A DNA stretch of 64,000 bases, from positions 2,294,001 to 2,358,000 of the forward strand of contig CP012811.1 in assembly GCA_001936135.1 (NCBI GenBank). The letters are read 5' to 3'. Below, piece after piece: positions 31,066-40,393 of this stretch (the first letter of the stretch is position 1; each line of letters begins with the position of its first letter). The position numbers were made by a program, and so were the translations under genes. Source of the stretch: Saccharomycopsis fibuligera x Saccharomycopsis cf. fibuligera (Eukaryota; Ascomycota; Saccharomycetes; Ascoideales; Saccharomycopsidaceae). The notes beneath the pieces are model-generated. The model did not search any database. It was not told where the DNA came from and was given only the letters and a program-made list of their open reading frames with translations.

Positions 31066-31680
31066 ATGAGCTTTGTTACTAGAACAGTCAATGTGCAGTT
31101 TTTGAGATGCTCGCGTACCAAAGTAGTGCGCTGTTCCAACCCACTCATCCAGATGCGCAACTTTAGTAGCTCCACTATACAGCAGAAATCGGATTCGCCA
31201 AAAGATGTATCTAAGTTGCTTTCCAATTTTGACCTACTCGGAATGGCCAGTCAACCGGCCAATAACATAGAAACAGTTTTGAAAGACGGTATACAATTTT
31301 CCAACGGTATCATCATCAAATCACCCAATGACAAGAACCAAGAGATTGGTTCAATATTGCTCGGAGGTGAAGCGTTTGAGTTGAATTTGAGCGGAGACAA
31401 AGGTCAAGAACCTCTTTACGAAATCACCAATAATTTCTTGGTAAAAATTTCAGAGAAAGCATTAGGCATCTTTAAAGTTTCTTATCCAAAGCCAGAATTA
31501 GTGGTGGTTGGGCTTGGAAAAAAATCCAGAATTTTGCATGAGTCAAATCGCAAGTTCTTCACTGGTTTGGGAATACAGGTGGAAATAAGTGACACCAGAA
31601 ATGCTTGTCAAAACTTTGATTTGTTGGCAACAGAAAGACCAAACCAGATAGCGGCACTATTACTTCCACCAAATTTGTAA
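31066..31680 (+). CDS. NDUFAF3-like mitochondrial complex I assembly protein
   Basis: The 204-residue protein starts at the ATG at 31066 (an in-frame TTG lies 12 bp upstream). The first 40 residues are rich in Arg and Ser and lack acidic residues, a mitochondrial presequence. Residues 75-200 form the Mth938/DUF498 domain: IQFSNGIIIKSP, ELVVVGLGKKSRIL, and the close NQIAALLLPPNL. Human NDUFAF3 of this family is an assembly factor for respiratory complex I. S. cerevisiae has lost complex I, so the gene fits a yeast that keeps it. Function is inferred from the family. Confidence 0.78.
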   Translation: MSFVTRTVNVQFLRCSRTKVVRCSNPLIQMRNFSSSTIQQKSDSPKDVSKLLSNFDLLGMASQPANNIETVLKDGIQFSNGIIIKSPNDKNQEIGSILLGGEAFELNLSGDKGQEPLYEITNNFLVKISEKALGIFKVSYPKPELVVVGLGKKSRILHESNRKFFTGLGIQVEISDTRNACQNFDLLATERPNQIAALLLPPNL

Positions 31681-32169
31681 AATAGATATTTACCAGCTGT
31701 ACATAGGGAATGGCCAGTAATTCAAACTGTTGAGTAATATCCTACAATATGTAAACTGCTTTGTAAAAGTCATGGCTTTAAGTTTGATACCACCCATGAT
31801 TTTTCGAGTTTTATTTATTTATTTGTGAATTAACATTATATGTAAACTTGGATGAATAATAAGGTATATTAGGTTAAACATTTGAAAAGCCCATGTTTAT
31901 CGTAGGTATGTTAAAGAATTAAGAAGTTACTTAACTTGAAAACAAAAAAAAAAAAAAAAAAAGACATAATGTCCAATTGAAAGTAAAACTTACACGAACA
32001 AAGAACAAACGAATATAAAGTGGAAAAAAACTGAATGGATGAAAGCATCCAAAAAGATGTTGAAATCAAACAACATGCTATTGTACACTGGTGAAAACAT
32101 ATGCATTGCGGCAGGTCACTTATAAGCAAAATAATACTGCATCATACACTCAATTGAATATGAATATGA
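31681..32169. other. Convergent 3' region NDUFAF3-like / SCP1
   Basis: 489 bp of AT-rich sequence with an A run at about 31945-31962. No feature beyond termination-like sequence. Confidence 0.45.
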
Positions 32170-32721
32170 TTATACCGCTCCTCTAACAATGTCGCTACCG
32201 CCTGAAGCAACGCGCTTGCCTCTATCTTCTTTATGGCTCTTAATGTAACTGTATTCAAAAGAGTTGTATACGTACTCATTTTTCTTTGGTTTTGGTGGGG
32301 AATTAGTTTGTTTTTTCTCTACTAATTTGGGACCAATAGTAGGAATCTCCTCGTTCAATTTGTTGGCATATCTTGATAAGGAGATTAACCCGGTATAAAC
32401 TTGAGTTGGGTCTCTCTTTTCAAACAAATCAATAGTACTGAACAATTCGTTGGCAGGGACGCCTATCTTTTGAGCTTTCTTCAAGAATTTTTCAATTGTT
32501 TCCATTTGGAAAAAAGGCATCTTTTGGTTTTTTTTGTAGGCGATTGGCTCTTCTGGTAGAATTTTATTAGCTAAATCGCACAACACTGAGCCATCTTTTA
32601 AGATGTCCAACAAATCGCCTTCTGGAATGGCATCTTCCTGTTGTAAGACGTGAAATATCCAATCTTTAATCTCGTTGATTTGCTCAGCATCGTACTTGCT
32701 TGCTCTTTTGACAGGTGCCAT
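32170..32721 (-). CDS. SCP1: Transgelin/calponin-like actin-binding protein
   Basis: The 183-residue protein begins at the ATG at 32721. A calponin-homology domain covers residues 10-125: INEIKDWIFHVLQQED, GSVLCDLANKILPEEPI, KMPFFQMETIEKFLKKAQKI, ELFSTIDLFEKRDPTQVY. A Pro/Lys-rich linker and a calponin-like repeat (NSFEYSYIKSHKEDRGKR) follow, exactly as in yeast Scp1. Scp1 bundles actin filaments in cortical patches together with fimbrin. Length matches S. cerevisiae Scp1 (200) less a short N-terminal extension. Confidence is high. Confidence 0.92.
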   Translation of the reverse strand: MAPVKRASKYDAEQINEIKDWIFHVLQQEDAIPEGDLLDILKDGSVLCDLANKILPEEPIAYKKNQKMPFFQMETIEKFLKKAQKIGVPANELFSTIDLFEKRDPTQVYTGLISLSRYANKLNEEIPTIGPKLVEKKQTNSPPKPKKNEYVYNSFEYSYIKSHKEDRGKRVASGGSDIVRGAV

Positions 32722-33765
32722 TTTGATCAGATGAGAATGTCGTTGACTATAGGTGATTTGAAAATTTTGTGTATGGATCAAGTATCAAAATCAAAGCCTT
32801 GATAAAAACTTTTTGAAATTGAAACGAAAGGCAGTATAGATAAATGCCAGAGGATTATTTGTAGAAGCAAAGAGAGAAAAAATTATTGGTTGAGTCCCAC
32901 GAACTACGACGTGTGTTTTACCGCAGAATTTAAAATTAAGAACCAACCCGCCGGTTAGGATGGGATGCTTTGCGCGTGGTTCTGCAAGTAAATTTTTTGC
33001 TTCTCTTCTTTTTGTCCGCAGCAACAGAGCTAATACGCAACAAGCTTGGAAATTGCTTTTGTTATTCGATAAGTTCGAAAATTGACTAGCAGCAAGAAGA
33101 ATAATTTCATTTTGGAAAATCAAGCAAGCAGAACAAGATATAGCAAATTTTGAAGTCATGTGTGCTATATATGCTATATATATAGGGGCATAAGTGGTAG
33201 ATACAAACCGTTCTTTGTCTCGAGAATGGCCGGCTAAAATCCCATTAGTGCCATTCTAGTAGTGTTTATCGGCCGCGGCCCTGGCACGTTTTGTTATGCC
33301 AGTTTTGTCTTTTTAGGAATAACAGGGAATGCGAGAGCATATGGGGCCTCAACAAGAAACTAGAAATGATCCTGGGGTTGCGAAAATGATGATGAAGTTT
33401 ATCTGATGCATTTCATGAAAAACACCAAAATATTACCTGTCTAAACGCCTCTTAATGCTGATTTTTCGGGTGTAGGTACTTTGGTGTTGAGATTTTTTTT
33501 CTTCTCTAATTTGCTTTGAATGATGCAAAATTAAAAAAAAAAAAAAAAAAAAAAAAGGATCAAATCTTTTTTGTTGTTTCTACTCGCATCTGTAAGTTTT
33601 ATAAACAAAAGGTAGACAATCTTTATATATATAGACTAAAGAAAAAAAGAAAAAATTAAGAACTGAAAAGCTTTAAAAACTATAGAAAAAGGGGAAAGAA
33701 AATACGAATCAAGTCAAAAGAAAGAGAAAGCATCGTAATGACATAACTATGACATTTAGCTAGCT
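32722..33765. promoter_or_regulatory. SCP1 promoter and permease 3' region
   Basis: A 1044-bp gap. TATA-like ATATATGCTATATATATAGG lies at 33168-33187. An inverted repeat AGAATGGC/GCCATTCT spans 33223-33257 and a GC patch CGGCCGCGGCC lies just beyond. A 24-A run sits at 33533-33556. A 122-codon ATG frame on the minus strand (32791-33159) lies between but has no family; see rejected items. Confidence 0.45.
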
Positions 33766-35511
33766 TCAACGAATCTGTTCAGCGCTCTCTTTTTCAAGAC
33801 TAGCATTTCCTGCTCTCTCGTCCCTTGGTTTCATGTAAACGTCAATATTGCCGCCGTAAGAATCGCCATTAGCTTGATGATTGTCTTTGACTCTCCCAAC
33901 TTCAGAACTGTCAGGACACAATTGAGCGCCTCTTCTTCCAATCAAATACCATGGTAAGTTAAACAATTCATCCATAGATTCCAAAGATCTGCCTGCGACT
34001 TCAGGAATAAAGAACCAAGCGAAGAGCAATCCCAAAAGACAAACCCCGCAAAAAAAATAAAATGCCCCAAAATTATGCATAGCCAACAATAGCGATGTCA
34101 TTGCCTTGGAATTACCATATTGGTTTGCGAAATGGAAGGCCATAATGAGAGCTGTACCTAAGTTTCTAACACGCAAAGGCAAAACTTCAGCATTGAAAAG
34201 ATATTGGATCGTGTTCCAACCAATTGTCCAACCTGCGCCACTCAAGAAAATAGCGGCTAAGGCACCAGTAGCAGCCCTATGTTTATCACCAGTCAATGTC
34301 ACTCCACTGTTTGCTGCTTCGGGAACGGTTTGTAAGAAAATGGCAAAATAAAGAGTTGTTACTGCCTGAATACTAATACCAAGATACAAACATGTACGAC
34401 GGCCCAAAAGATCAATGAAGAAAAAAGCCGTTAAATATGCTGAAACGAATTTGACCACCCCTAAAACAGCTGTCATCATCATTTTATCAGTTTGCTTAGT
34501 TTGACCAGCCATGGCAAATAACTCTGGAGCATAAATGGTAATTGCATTTGAACCGGACCATTGACCTAGAATTTGATTCATCAAGCAAACAAACATTCTG
34601 TATCTAATTGACTTAATGGTGAATAATTCAGTAAAGGCCGAAAACCAAGATCTGCTATGTACTGCTTCTTCTTCAATCATCAATTGTTCATTGACATCAC
34701 TTAGTTCAGATAAAATGTAAGGATGGTCAGGAGGCAAGTTTCTAATCTTGGAAAAATTTGTAACTGCTTGGTCTGTTTTCCCTTTTTTGATCAACCAACG
34801 AGGTGATTCGATGCAAAAAATAAGAGAAAGGCCGAAAATCAGGCCTGCCAAAACTATTTTAAGAGCTGTTGGCACCACCCATTGATTTCTGTCGGAGTTG
34901 GAGATATGCAATGCAGTACCGTAATGAGCAAAGTATGCCAACATGATACCAAAATACACCGCCCCAGCAAAAATACAATTACAAAGACCTCTAATAGATT
35001 TAGGCGCCACCTCGGATAAGTAAATAGGCCCACATACCACCGATGGCCCAATACCAAAGATACCTTCAAGTAAACGACCAGCGTAGAGTTGGCCAACACT
35101 GTGGGAAGTGATTTGAATAATAGCCGCGACAATCCAGCACAAGCAGCCAAACTGCAATGTTCTGATTCTACCCCATCTGTCGACAAGGTAAATAGAGAGT
35201 AAAGATCCACCGATAGAACCTAGCTGAACCATAGCAGTGATATTTGATTTCAAATTAGCCAACTGCGATGCTGATTTGCTTGGATCCTTAAGCCCAAACT
35301 CCAGAACAAACGAGTTTTGAGCAACAGTACCGGCAATGCAACCTTCATCAAATCCTCTTGCGCACCCAAGGATGCCAAACACGAAGACGGACATGAATAA
35401 TTTCCAGTTATATATTTCTTTAGGCGCATCATCCAGGTTGTATGTGAATTTGCTTTTGAGTGAGTATCTCCACCTTGTTAAAGGCTTGGTTTGAGTTTCT
35501 TCTTTGGACAT
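33766..35511 (-). CDS. MFS sugar/quinate-type permease
   Basis: The 581-residue protein is a 12-helix sugar-porter-family transporter. Signature pieces are DEGCIAGTVAQNSFVLEFG in the first loop, the DRWGRIRT loop-2 motif, RLLEGIFGIGPSVVCGPIYL, IESPRWLIKKGK, the helix-7 block NQILGQWSGSNAITIYAPEL and LLGRRT. The end, NLPWYLIGRRG, is typical of quinate permeases (QutD/Qa-Y) and related fungal transporters. It sits in the plasma membrane. The substrate may be quinate, a hexose or another polyol. Large flanking gaps suggest elaborate regulation. Confidence 0.85.
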   Translation of the reverse strand: MSKEETQTKPLTRWRYSLKSKFTYNLDDAPKEIYNWKLFMSVFVFGILGCARGFDEGCIAGTVAQNSFVLEFGLKDPSKSASQLANLKSNITAMVQLGSIGGSLLSIYLVDRWGRIRTLQFGCLCWIVAAIIQITSHSVGQLYAGRLLEGIFGIGPSVVCGPIYLSEVAPKSIRGLCNCIFAGAVYFGIMLAYFAHYGTALHISNSDRNQWVVPTALKIVLAGLIFGLSLIFCIESPRWLIKKGKTDQAVTNFSKIRNLPPDHPYILSELSDVNEQLMIEEEAVHSRSWFSAFTELFTIKSIRYRMFVCLMNQILGQWSGSNAITIYAPELFAMAGQTKQTDKMMMTAVLGVVKFVSAYLTAFFFIDLLGRRTCLYLGISIQAVTTLYFAIFLQTVPEAANSGVTLTGDKHRAATGALAAIFLSGAGWTIGWNTIQYLFNAEVLPLRVRNLGTALIMAFHFANQYGNSKAMTSLLLAMHNFGAFYFFCGVCLLGLLFAWFFIPEVAGRSLESMDELFNLPWYLIGRRGAQLCPDSSEVGRVKDNHQANGDSYGGNIDVYMKPRDERAGNASLEKESAEQIR

Positions 35512-38155
35512 GGTGGCGTGTTACAAGTTGTTGATAGCAAGTGGTAAAAATGAAAAGCTGTAATTAAGATTAATAAAAAAAAAAAAAAAAAGAGTGTGTG
35601 GTAGCGAGTATGATGATAATGCTAAGAAACTAATCCGCACGGTGGGTTTATTTGACAGGAAAAAAAGTATCACAATACAGACAACGAATTTAAATACTCT
35701 GGTGATACAATACAAAAAGAGACTTTTCATCAAAAGCCAAAGAGGAGAAACATGTAGAAAAGGAGAAGGACAAGAGCAACAAGGAGATATATAAATATAT
35801 CTCAACCAAGACAGAACCAAGCGTAGTTAAAGAAATCAACTAAGCTGTGCTGTACCCAACTTGCTGAGCTGCGGTGTGGGCTCGTATTTTGTCTCCGATG
35901 CAAAAGCCAAGCAAAAGCCAAGCAAAACCAAACCAAATTAGTGAAGCAAAGAAAGACAGCATGCAGGCATCCCGCATCGTGCCGAAGGCGCTTTCAAAAG
36001 GTGGTCAATTACGGCTAAAGTGTATTTGCAGAAGAGGAGGAAGGTAGTTGCTGGTGGTTCAAAAGCTACGGAAGGCCCAAGAGCCCAAATCCAATTCTAA
36101 AATGTTCAGCTCTTGGTGGGTGTTCCACTGCGGTGCTGCAGCTGCTAGGGTGGAAGGATTACGTCGTTCACCGCGGGGCCTGCTGCATGTCCATGAACAT
36201 TACAATAGCCGCCAGCGCGCTAGCGTGCCGGGACAAGCGCTAGCGTGCATATGGCTACCCGAAGCAATTTGTCAAATACTTGCAGTGCTCGAGTCCACTG
36301 TTTCTTGCACACACGAACCACGACTGTTGGATTAGTAACTTCTTCCCCTATGTTGTTTTATGTGGGCCATGACCCATATATGGACAGGCATGAAGCTTAT
36401 GAAGGTCCCGCAAGCACGGAGACATGGGGGAGGGGGGCCATGCATAAAAATTTGCTGTCTGAATACCTATTTATATAATTTCTAGCATACAGCATGTGGT
36501 AGCAACAGTGGCACTCAATTGAGTTGGCATCATTTTGTTTCCACTCCTTGATTTACTGCTGTCACTGCGATAAGGCGGCTTATCTGTAGTACTACGCAGA
36601 AGTCGGTGGCACCTTAGTTATTGGATTCTTTACTTTCAAGATTCTTTAAAAAAAAAAAAAAAAATATTAGGTTTTTCCAAAAGCTTCTTGGAACTTCTTA
36701 GCTTTGCTTGAGAACCTCGGCGAGAAAAAAATAAAAAAAACTCGGAGTTTCAAAACAAGCTTGCCGGCCTGCAAACTTAAGATTAAAATATTGCAAGAGA
36801 ATTACCAATTTATTCTCAGCAACGATCGTAAAATCGTTTTTTCATAGTAACCTCAATTATCATAATTGTACTTTTCTGCGTATCTTTCTTCCTTTTTAAT
36901 AGCAATTGTCGCTCAAGAACAGTGTTTTGACACTTGCTAGCAATCCCCGATCGGCGGATACTTAACTTAAAGAAGAGCGAGTAAAAACAATATACTGTGC
37001 ATGCATTCGCCAACAATAAATCAACAATTAGCAAGAGCGCCAAGGCCTGGGGTACTCGATGCACCAGATACACTCGATGCACGGCTGTTACGCAGCGAGT
37101 GTTAAAACTCAGTAACGTCAACCTTTTCTACAACTGCACTCGCACGGTTGTTAATCAGCCTGTAGATAGGTTGTGGGACAAAGCGCTGCACTGGCTGTTA
37201 TATTTGACTTGGACTTCAATCGAGATTGAATAATGCTGCATAGCGGCTAGTTCGGCTAAACAACGACAACGACAGCGACAGCGACAACGACAACGACAAA
37301 TACCTGCGTTCTTGTAGCAAATTGCTAAGAGCGGTTATTTGGAGTGATAATAGGATGAAAATAAGAACCAACACTAAAAACTCAAGTAAAAAGAGCCTTG
37401 AGGCGGGGGCACAGAAAACGGCACAAAGAAAGAAAGAAAAAAAAACGAATGTATGCAGTCATTCCCTCGACAGTCAATGCTACGTGGGAGATATATCATT
37501 GAAGCTTATGGTAAACACCACCACACAAATAAAATATGTTGTTTAAAAAAAAGTATGACATCTGTGAATATCCATATCGTTTCTTTTCAAAAATATGCAT
37601 ACGATTTTTTCCGAGCGGCTCTCGTATGGTGTCGTGTTTTTAAAACACTTGTAGCTGCTAAGTTAACGGCACTGCTAAGTTTTTTAGTGCAGTGCAATTT
37701 TCCCCACACTTTCATGCTCTCAGCAAGATCTCCTCCACCAGCAAAACCAAGACCTCGGCGAAAATGACAGTCGACCGCCAACGCAAAGTGAAAAAATTGC
37801 CTAAACGGGAGTCGCCCAAGTGGTAGGAGAGTCCCAGAAGAGCACAAAAAAAAAAACTAAAAAAAAAACATGACTAATAGTGGAGCGATATAACAAAGTG
37901 TGCTTGCGCTAGCTGCATAGAGACAATAACTTACACAACATGTTCTGCAATATATCAATATCGTGCGCGTGTCCAACGATCATGAAGCACGAGCGGGCAA
38001 TCTAGAATACGAATTTATTGGTATGACTTAATGGAAAAAGAGTGGCACTAAAGTACTTCTAAATTAGACTCAAGTTATAAACACCAGCCCCATTGACTTC
38101 TTGATCGTATCCAACCAAAACCAAACAAGAAGGGCCATATCAACGCAAAATCCAA
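35512..38155. promoter_or_regulatory. 2.6-kb gap: permease promoter and FAA2 3' region
   Basis: No gene recognised. The part at 36050-36450 is richer in GC. A 12-bp palindrome-cored sequence GCGCTAGCGTGC occurs at 36217-36228 and again at 36237-36248. A hexamer CGACAR is repeated six times at 37264-37299. A-runs lie at 35575-35592 and 36647-36664. CTCGATGCAC appears twice near 37055-37083. Short open frames have no family support. Confidence 0.45.
37264..37299. repeat. CGACAR hexamer repeat, six copies
   Basis: Six tandem copies of CGACAA/CGACAG (order A, G, G, A, A, A), a short microsatellite in the non-coding gap between FAA2 and the permease. Confidence 0.9.
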
Positions 38156-40393
38156 TCATAATTTTGCCGCACTTGCAGCGGTTACAGCCTGCTGAAGCTC
38201 ACCTTCTTCATAGAGGCCGTCAAGCTCCTTTTTGAACTTCCTCCGCACATTCAATCTTTTGATCTTCAACGTTGGCGTCAAGGTGTCATCAACGACCGAG
38301 AATGGGGTAATAGCCAAGTGCACATTTTTGATCTTTTCGTACGAAGCGAGCTCTGAATCTTGCACTGAAGAGTTTAGCTCCAGGAGAACTTCGCGCTTCA
38401 AGTCAGGACGCTTGAAAATTTGTTCAAGTTGAGACTTGAGCGGCGAGCCTGACTTATTTGTGCTGTCAGTTGAGTTGGTATTGACTATTTCTCTGTTTAA
38501 TTGAGCAAAATCAAATTCAATCTTGCGGCGCTTCAAAAACGCCTCGGCTTGGCCCAAGTTCACACCAACGATCCCAACCAAATAGTGCTGACGAGCATCT
38601 CCGTGAACATAAATCTGATCAATCCACGACAGCTTGGACGAATACAAATGCTGCACCCTTTCACCAGCAACAAACTTTCCTTGACTCAACTTGAAGAAAT
38701 TCTTGATTCTATCCACCACTGACATATTGTAGTCATTGTCAAGCTGAGCCACATCACCGGTGCAAAACCATCCATCTTCATCAACGGACTCTTCAAAAGC
38801 TGCTTGATTCTTGTAATAACCTTTAGTAACCCCTGGTCCTCTAAACAATACTTCCCCGCTCCTGTTTTTATCAAAAGCATAGCCAAGCTCGGGCACATCC
38901 CTTAGTCTGAATTCAATATTGATGCCAACGTACCCAGTAGTACCGACGCCTTGATTGGAAAGTTCGGTGGTAACCGGGCCAGAGCAGAATGTCTCAGTCA
39001 TGCCATACCCTTGAGCAATTCTGAAATTAAAAACAGCAGTCAAAAAAAAGATTGTCTTTTTTGAGATTGGTGCAGAGCCAAGCAAGATAAATTTTACCTC
39101 ATCAAAACCAACTGCGGTCCGAAAGCGAGGGCATATAAACCGATCATACCAAAAATGCTGTGGATCTTTGCCCTGAGCTAGTTGCCCTATCTTGTAATTT
39201 ATGGCATTGCGGAGAAACTTATTCAGCTCAATCTTGTCTTTCAAGAGCGCCTCAATCTTGTTCAAGACACGAGGTACTGTGCAGAAAAAAGTTGGTTTCA
39301 CCACCCTAATGTCATCAAAATATGTGGTAACGTCGCGGGGATTGTGTGGGAAGTACATGGTGAAACCATAAAAAAGCTGGGTGTAGACAACAGCACGAGC
39401 ATAACAATGGGCCATTGGCAAGAACTCGAAGCTTCGGCCGTGTTTTCCAATATCTCTGAGTAGCATTGTATGAGTGACTTGACTAAGTCCAAGCCTGTGG
39501 GTAAGTTTCACTCCCTTAGGCAAAGATGTGGTGCCAGAGGTAAAAGAAATAGTGAAAACGTCGTCTGGGTGTGGCACAACGTGTGGTGTGGGGTTATCTT
39601 TTCCAATTTTGAGCAATGTTTTAAAATCAAGCACGTTTAACCCTGCCGAATGAGCAGCAGTGAATAGCTGGTGGTCTGAGGTCAAACTGAGATCCTCAAT
39701 TGTCACAATGAATATCAAACTGCTCAAATCCTTTGGTTGTTCTTTATGCACAGCAATTATTTTCTCGGCATTCCCCTTGTTGGTAAAAATGATTGGACTT
39801 TTGGTAACATTAAGAATGTAAACTGTGGCTGAGGTCCCCAAGCTATCGTAGAGGCAAGTGTTGACCAATGAGTATGCCTGACATGCTGCATCAAGGACAA
39901 CAAATTCCGGCACGTTGGGCAAGTAAAAGGTAACAATTCTTTCGCTTTCAGAAACAACAAATTGTTCAAATAAGTAAAGCAAAGCCGAGCCAACCAGAGT
40001 ACGCATCTTTGCAACTTCACTATAGGTCCAGTATTGATAGCGGTCATATATATTTCGCAGCGGATCAAGCAACTTGCGGAACCCCAACATGTTTTGGTCA
40101 GCGTATTTGTGCAGAGCATATTGGAAAAGGTTGTAGTAGGTGGTCAAGTCTGGGTGGATACTAAGGACGAATTTGTCTTTAGTAAACTGGTTTCTAAACA
40201 CTGGAGAGTGGCCCTTAGATTTGCTGTTGGGCAACACTGCGCACTGGTTTATGACAGAAAGCGGGAGTGGTAAGCGAGTAAGTACGTCATCAATGGTGTC
40301 CCCTGGATTGTACAAAGGCGGTTGTAAGCCACCAGCGCTAAGTGATGGTTTTCCTATAGAAGGAGCGCTTGAGGAAGCAGTTTCGATGGACAT
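38156..40393 (-). CDS. FAA2: Peroxisomal acyl-CoA synthetase Faa2-like
   Basis: The 745-residue protein is an AMP-forming acyl-CoA synthetase. The phosphate-binding signature ISFTSGTTSLPKGVKLTH, the RVLNKIEALLKDK block, GYGMTETFCSGPV and GWFCTGDVAQLDNDYNMSVV (ATP ribose contact) are present, and KNFFKLSQGKFVAGERVQ is the usual long-chain signature near the end. It closes with AKL, a type 1 peroxisomal targeting signal, as expected for Faa2, which activates medium-chain fatty acids inside peroxisomes for beta-oxidation. Candida species have several FAA2 paralogues, so one-to-one orthology is not certain. An in-frame CTG codon occurs at 38381-38383. Confidence 0.85.
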   Translation of the reverse strand: MSIETASSSAPSIGKPSLSAGGLQPPLYNPGDTIDDVLTRLPLPLSVINQCAVLPNSKSKGHSPVFRNQFTKDKFVLSIHPDLTTYYNLFQYALHKYADQNMLGFRKLLDPLRNIYDRYQYWTYSEVAKMRTLVGSALLYLFEQFVVSESERIVTFYLPNVPEFVVLDAACQAYSLVNTCLYDSLGTSATVYILNVTKSPIIFTNKGNAEKIIAVHKEQPKDLSSLIFIVTIEDLSLTSDHQLFTAAHSAGLNVLDFKTLLKIGKDNPTPHVVPHPDDVFTISFTSGTTSLPKGVKLTHRLGLSQVTHTMLLRDIGKHGRSFEFLPMAHCYARAVVYTQLFYGFTMYFPHNPRDVTTYFDDIRVVKPTFFCTVPRVLNKIEALLKDKIELNKFLRNAINYKIGQLAQGKDPQHFWYDRFICPRFRTAVGFDEVKFILLGSAPISKKTIFFLTAVFNFRIAQGYGMTETFCSGPVTTELSNQGVGTTGYVGINIEFRLRDVPELGYAFDKNRSGEVLFRGPGVTKGYYKNQAAFEESVDEDGWFCTGDVAQLDNDYNMSVVDRIKNFFKLSQGKFVAGERVQHLYSSKLSWIDQIYVHGDARQHYLVGIVGVNLGQAEAFLKRRKIEFDFAQLNREIVNTNSTDSTNKSGSPLKSQLEQIFKRPDLKREVLLELNSSVQDSELASYEKIKNVHLAITPFSVVDDTLTPTLKIKRLNVRRKFKKELDGLYEEGELQQAVTAASAAKL

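Noticed and set aside
32791-33159. 122-codon ATG frame on the minus strand upstream of SCP1
   Set aside because: It lies in the SCP1 promoter, has no recognisable domain and a composition typical of chance translation. A TATA-like stretch just upstream keeps a small doubt.
36048-36478. Overlapping frames in the GC-rich patch
   Set aside because: Higher GC lowers stop frequency; no ATG-led frame has a recognisable domain.
37763-37825. Short basic frame MTVDRQRKVKKLPKRESPKW
   Set aside because: Only 20 codons, no Cys or known motif, so not separable from chance.
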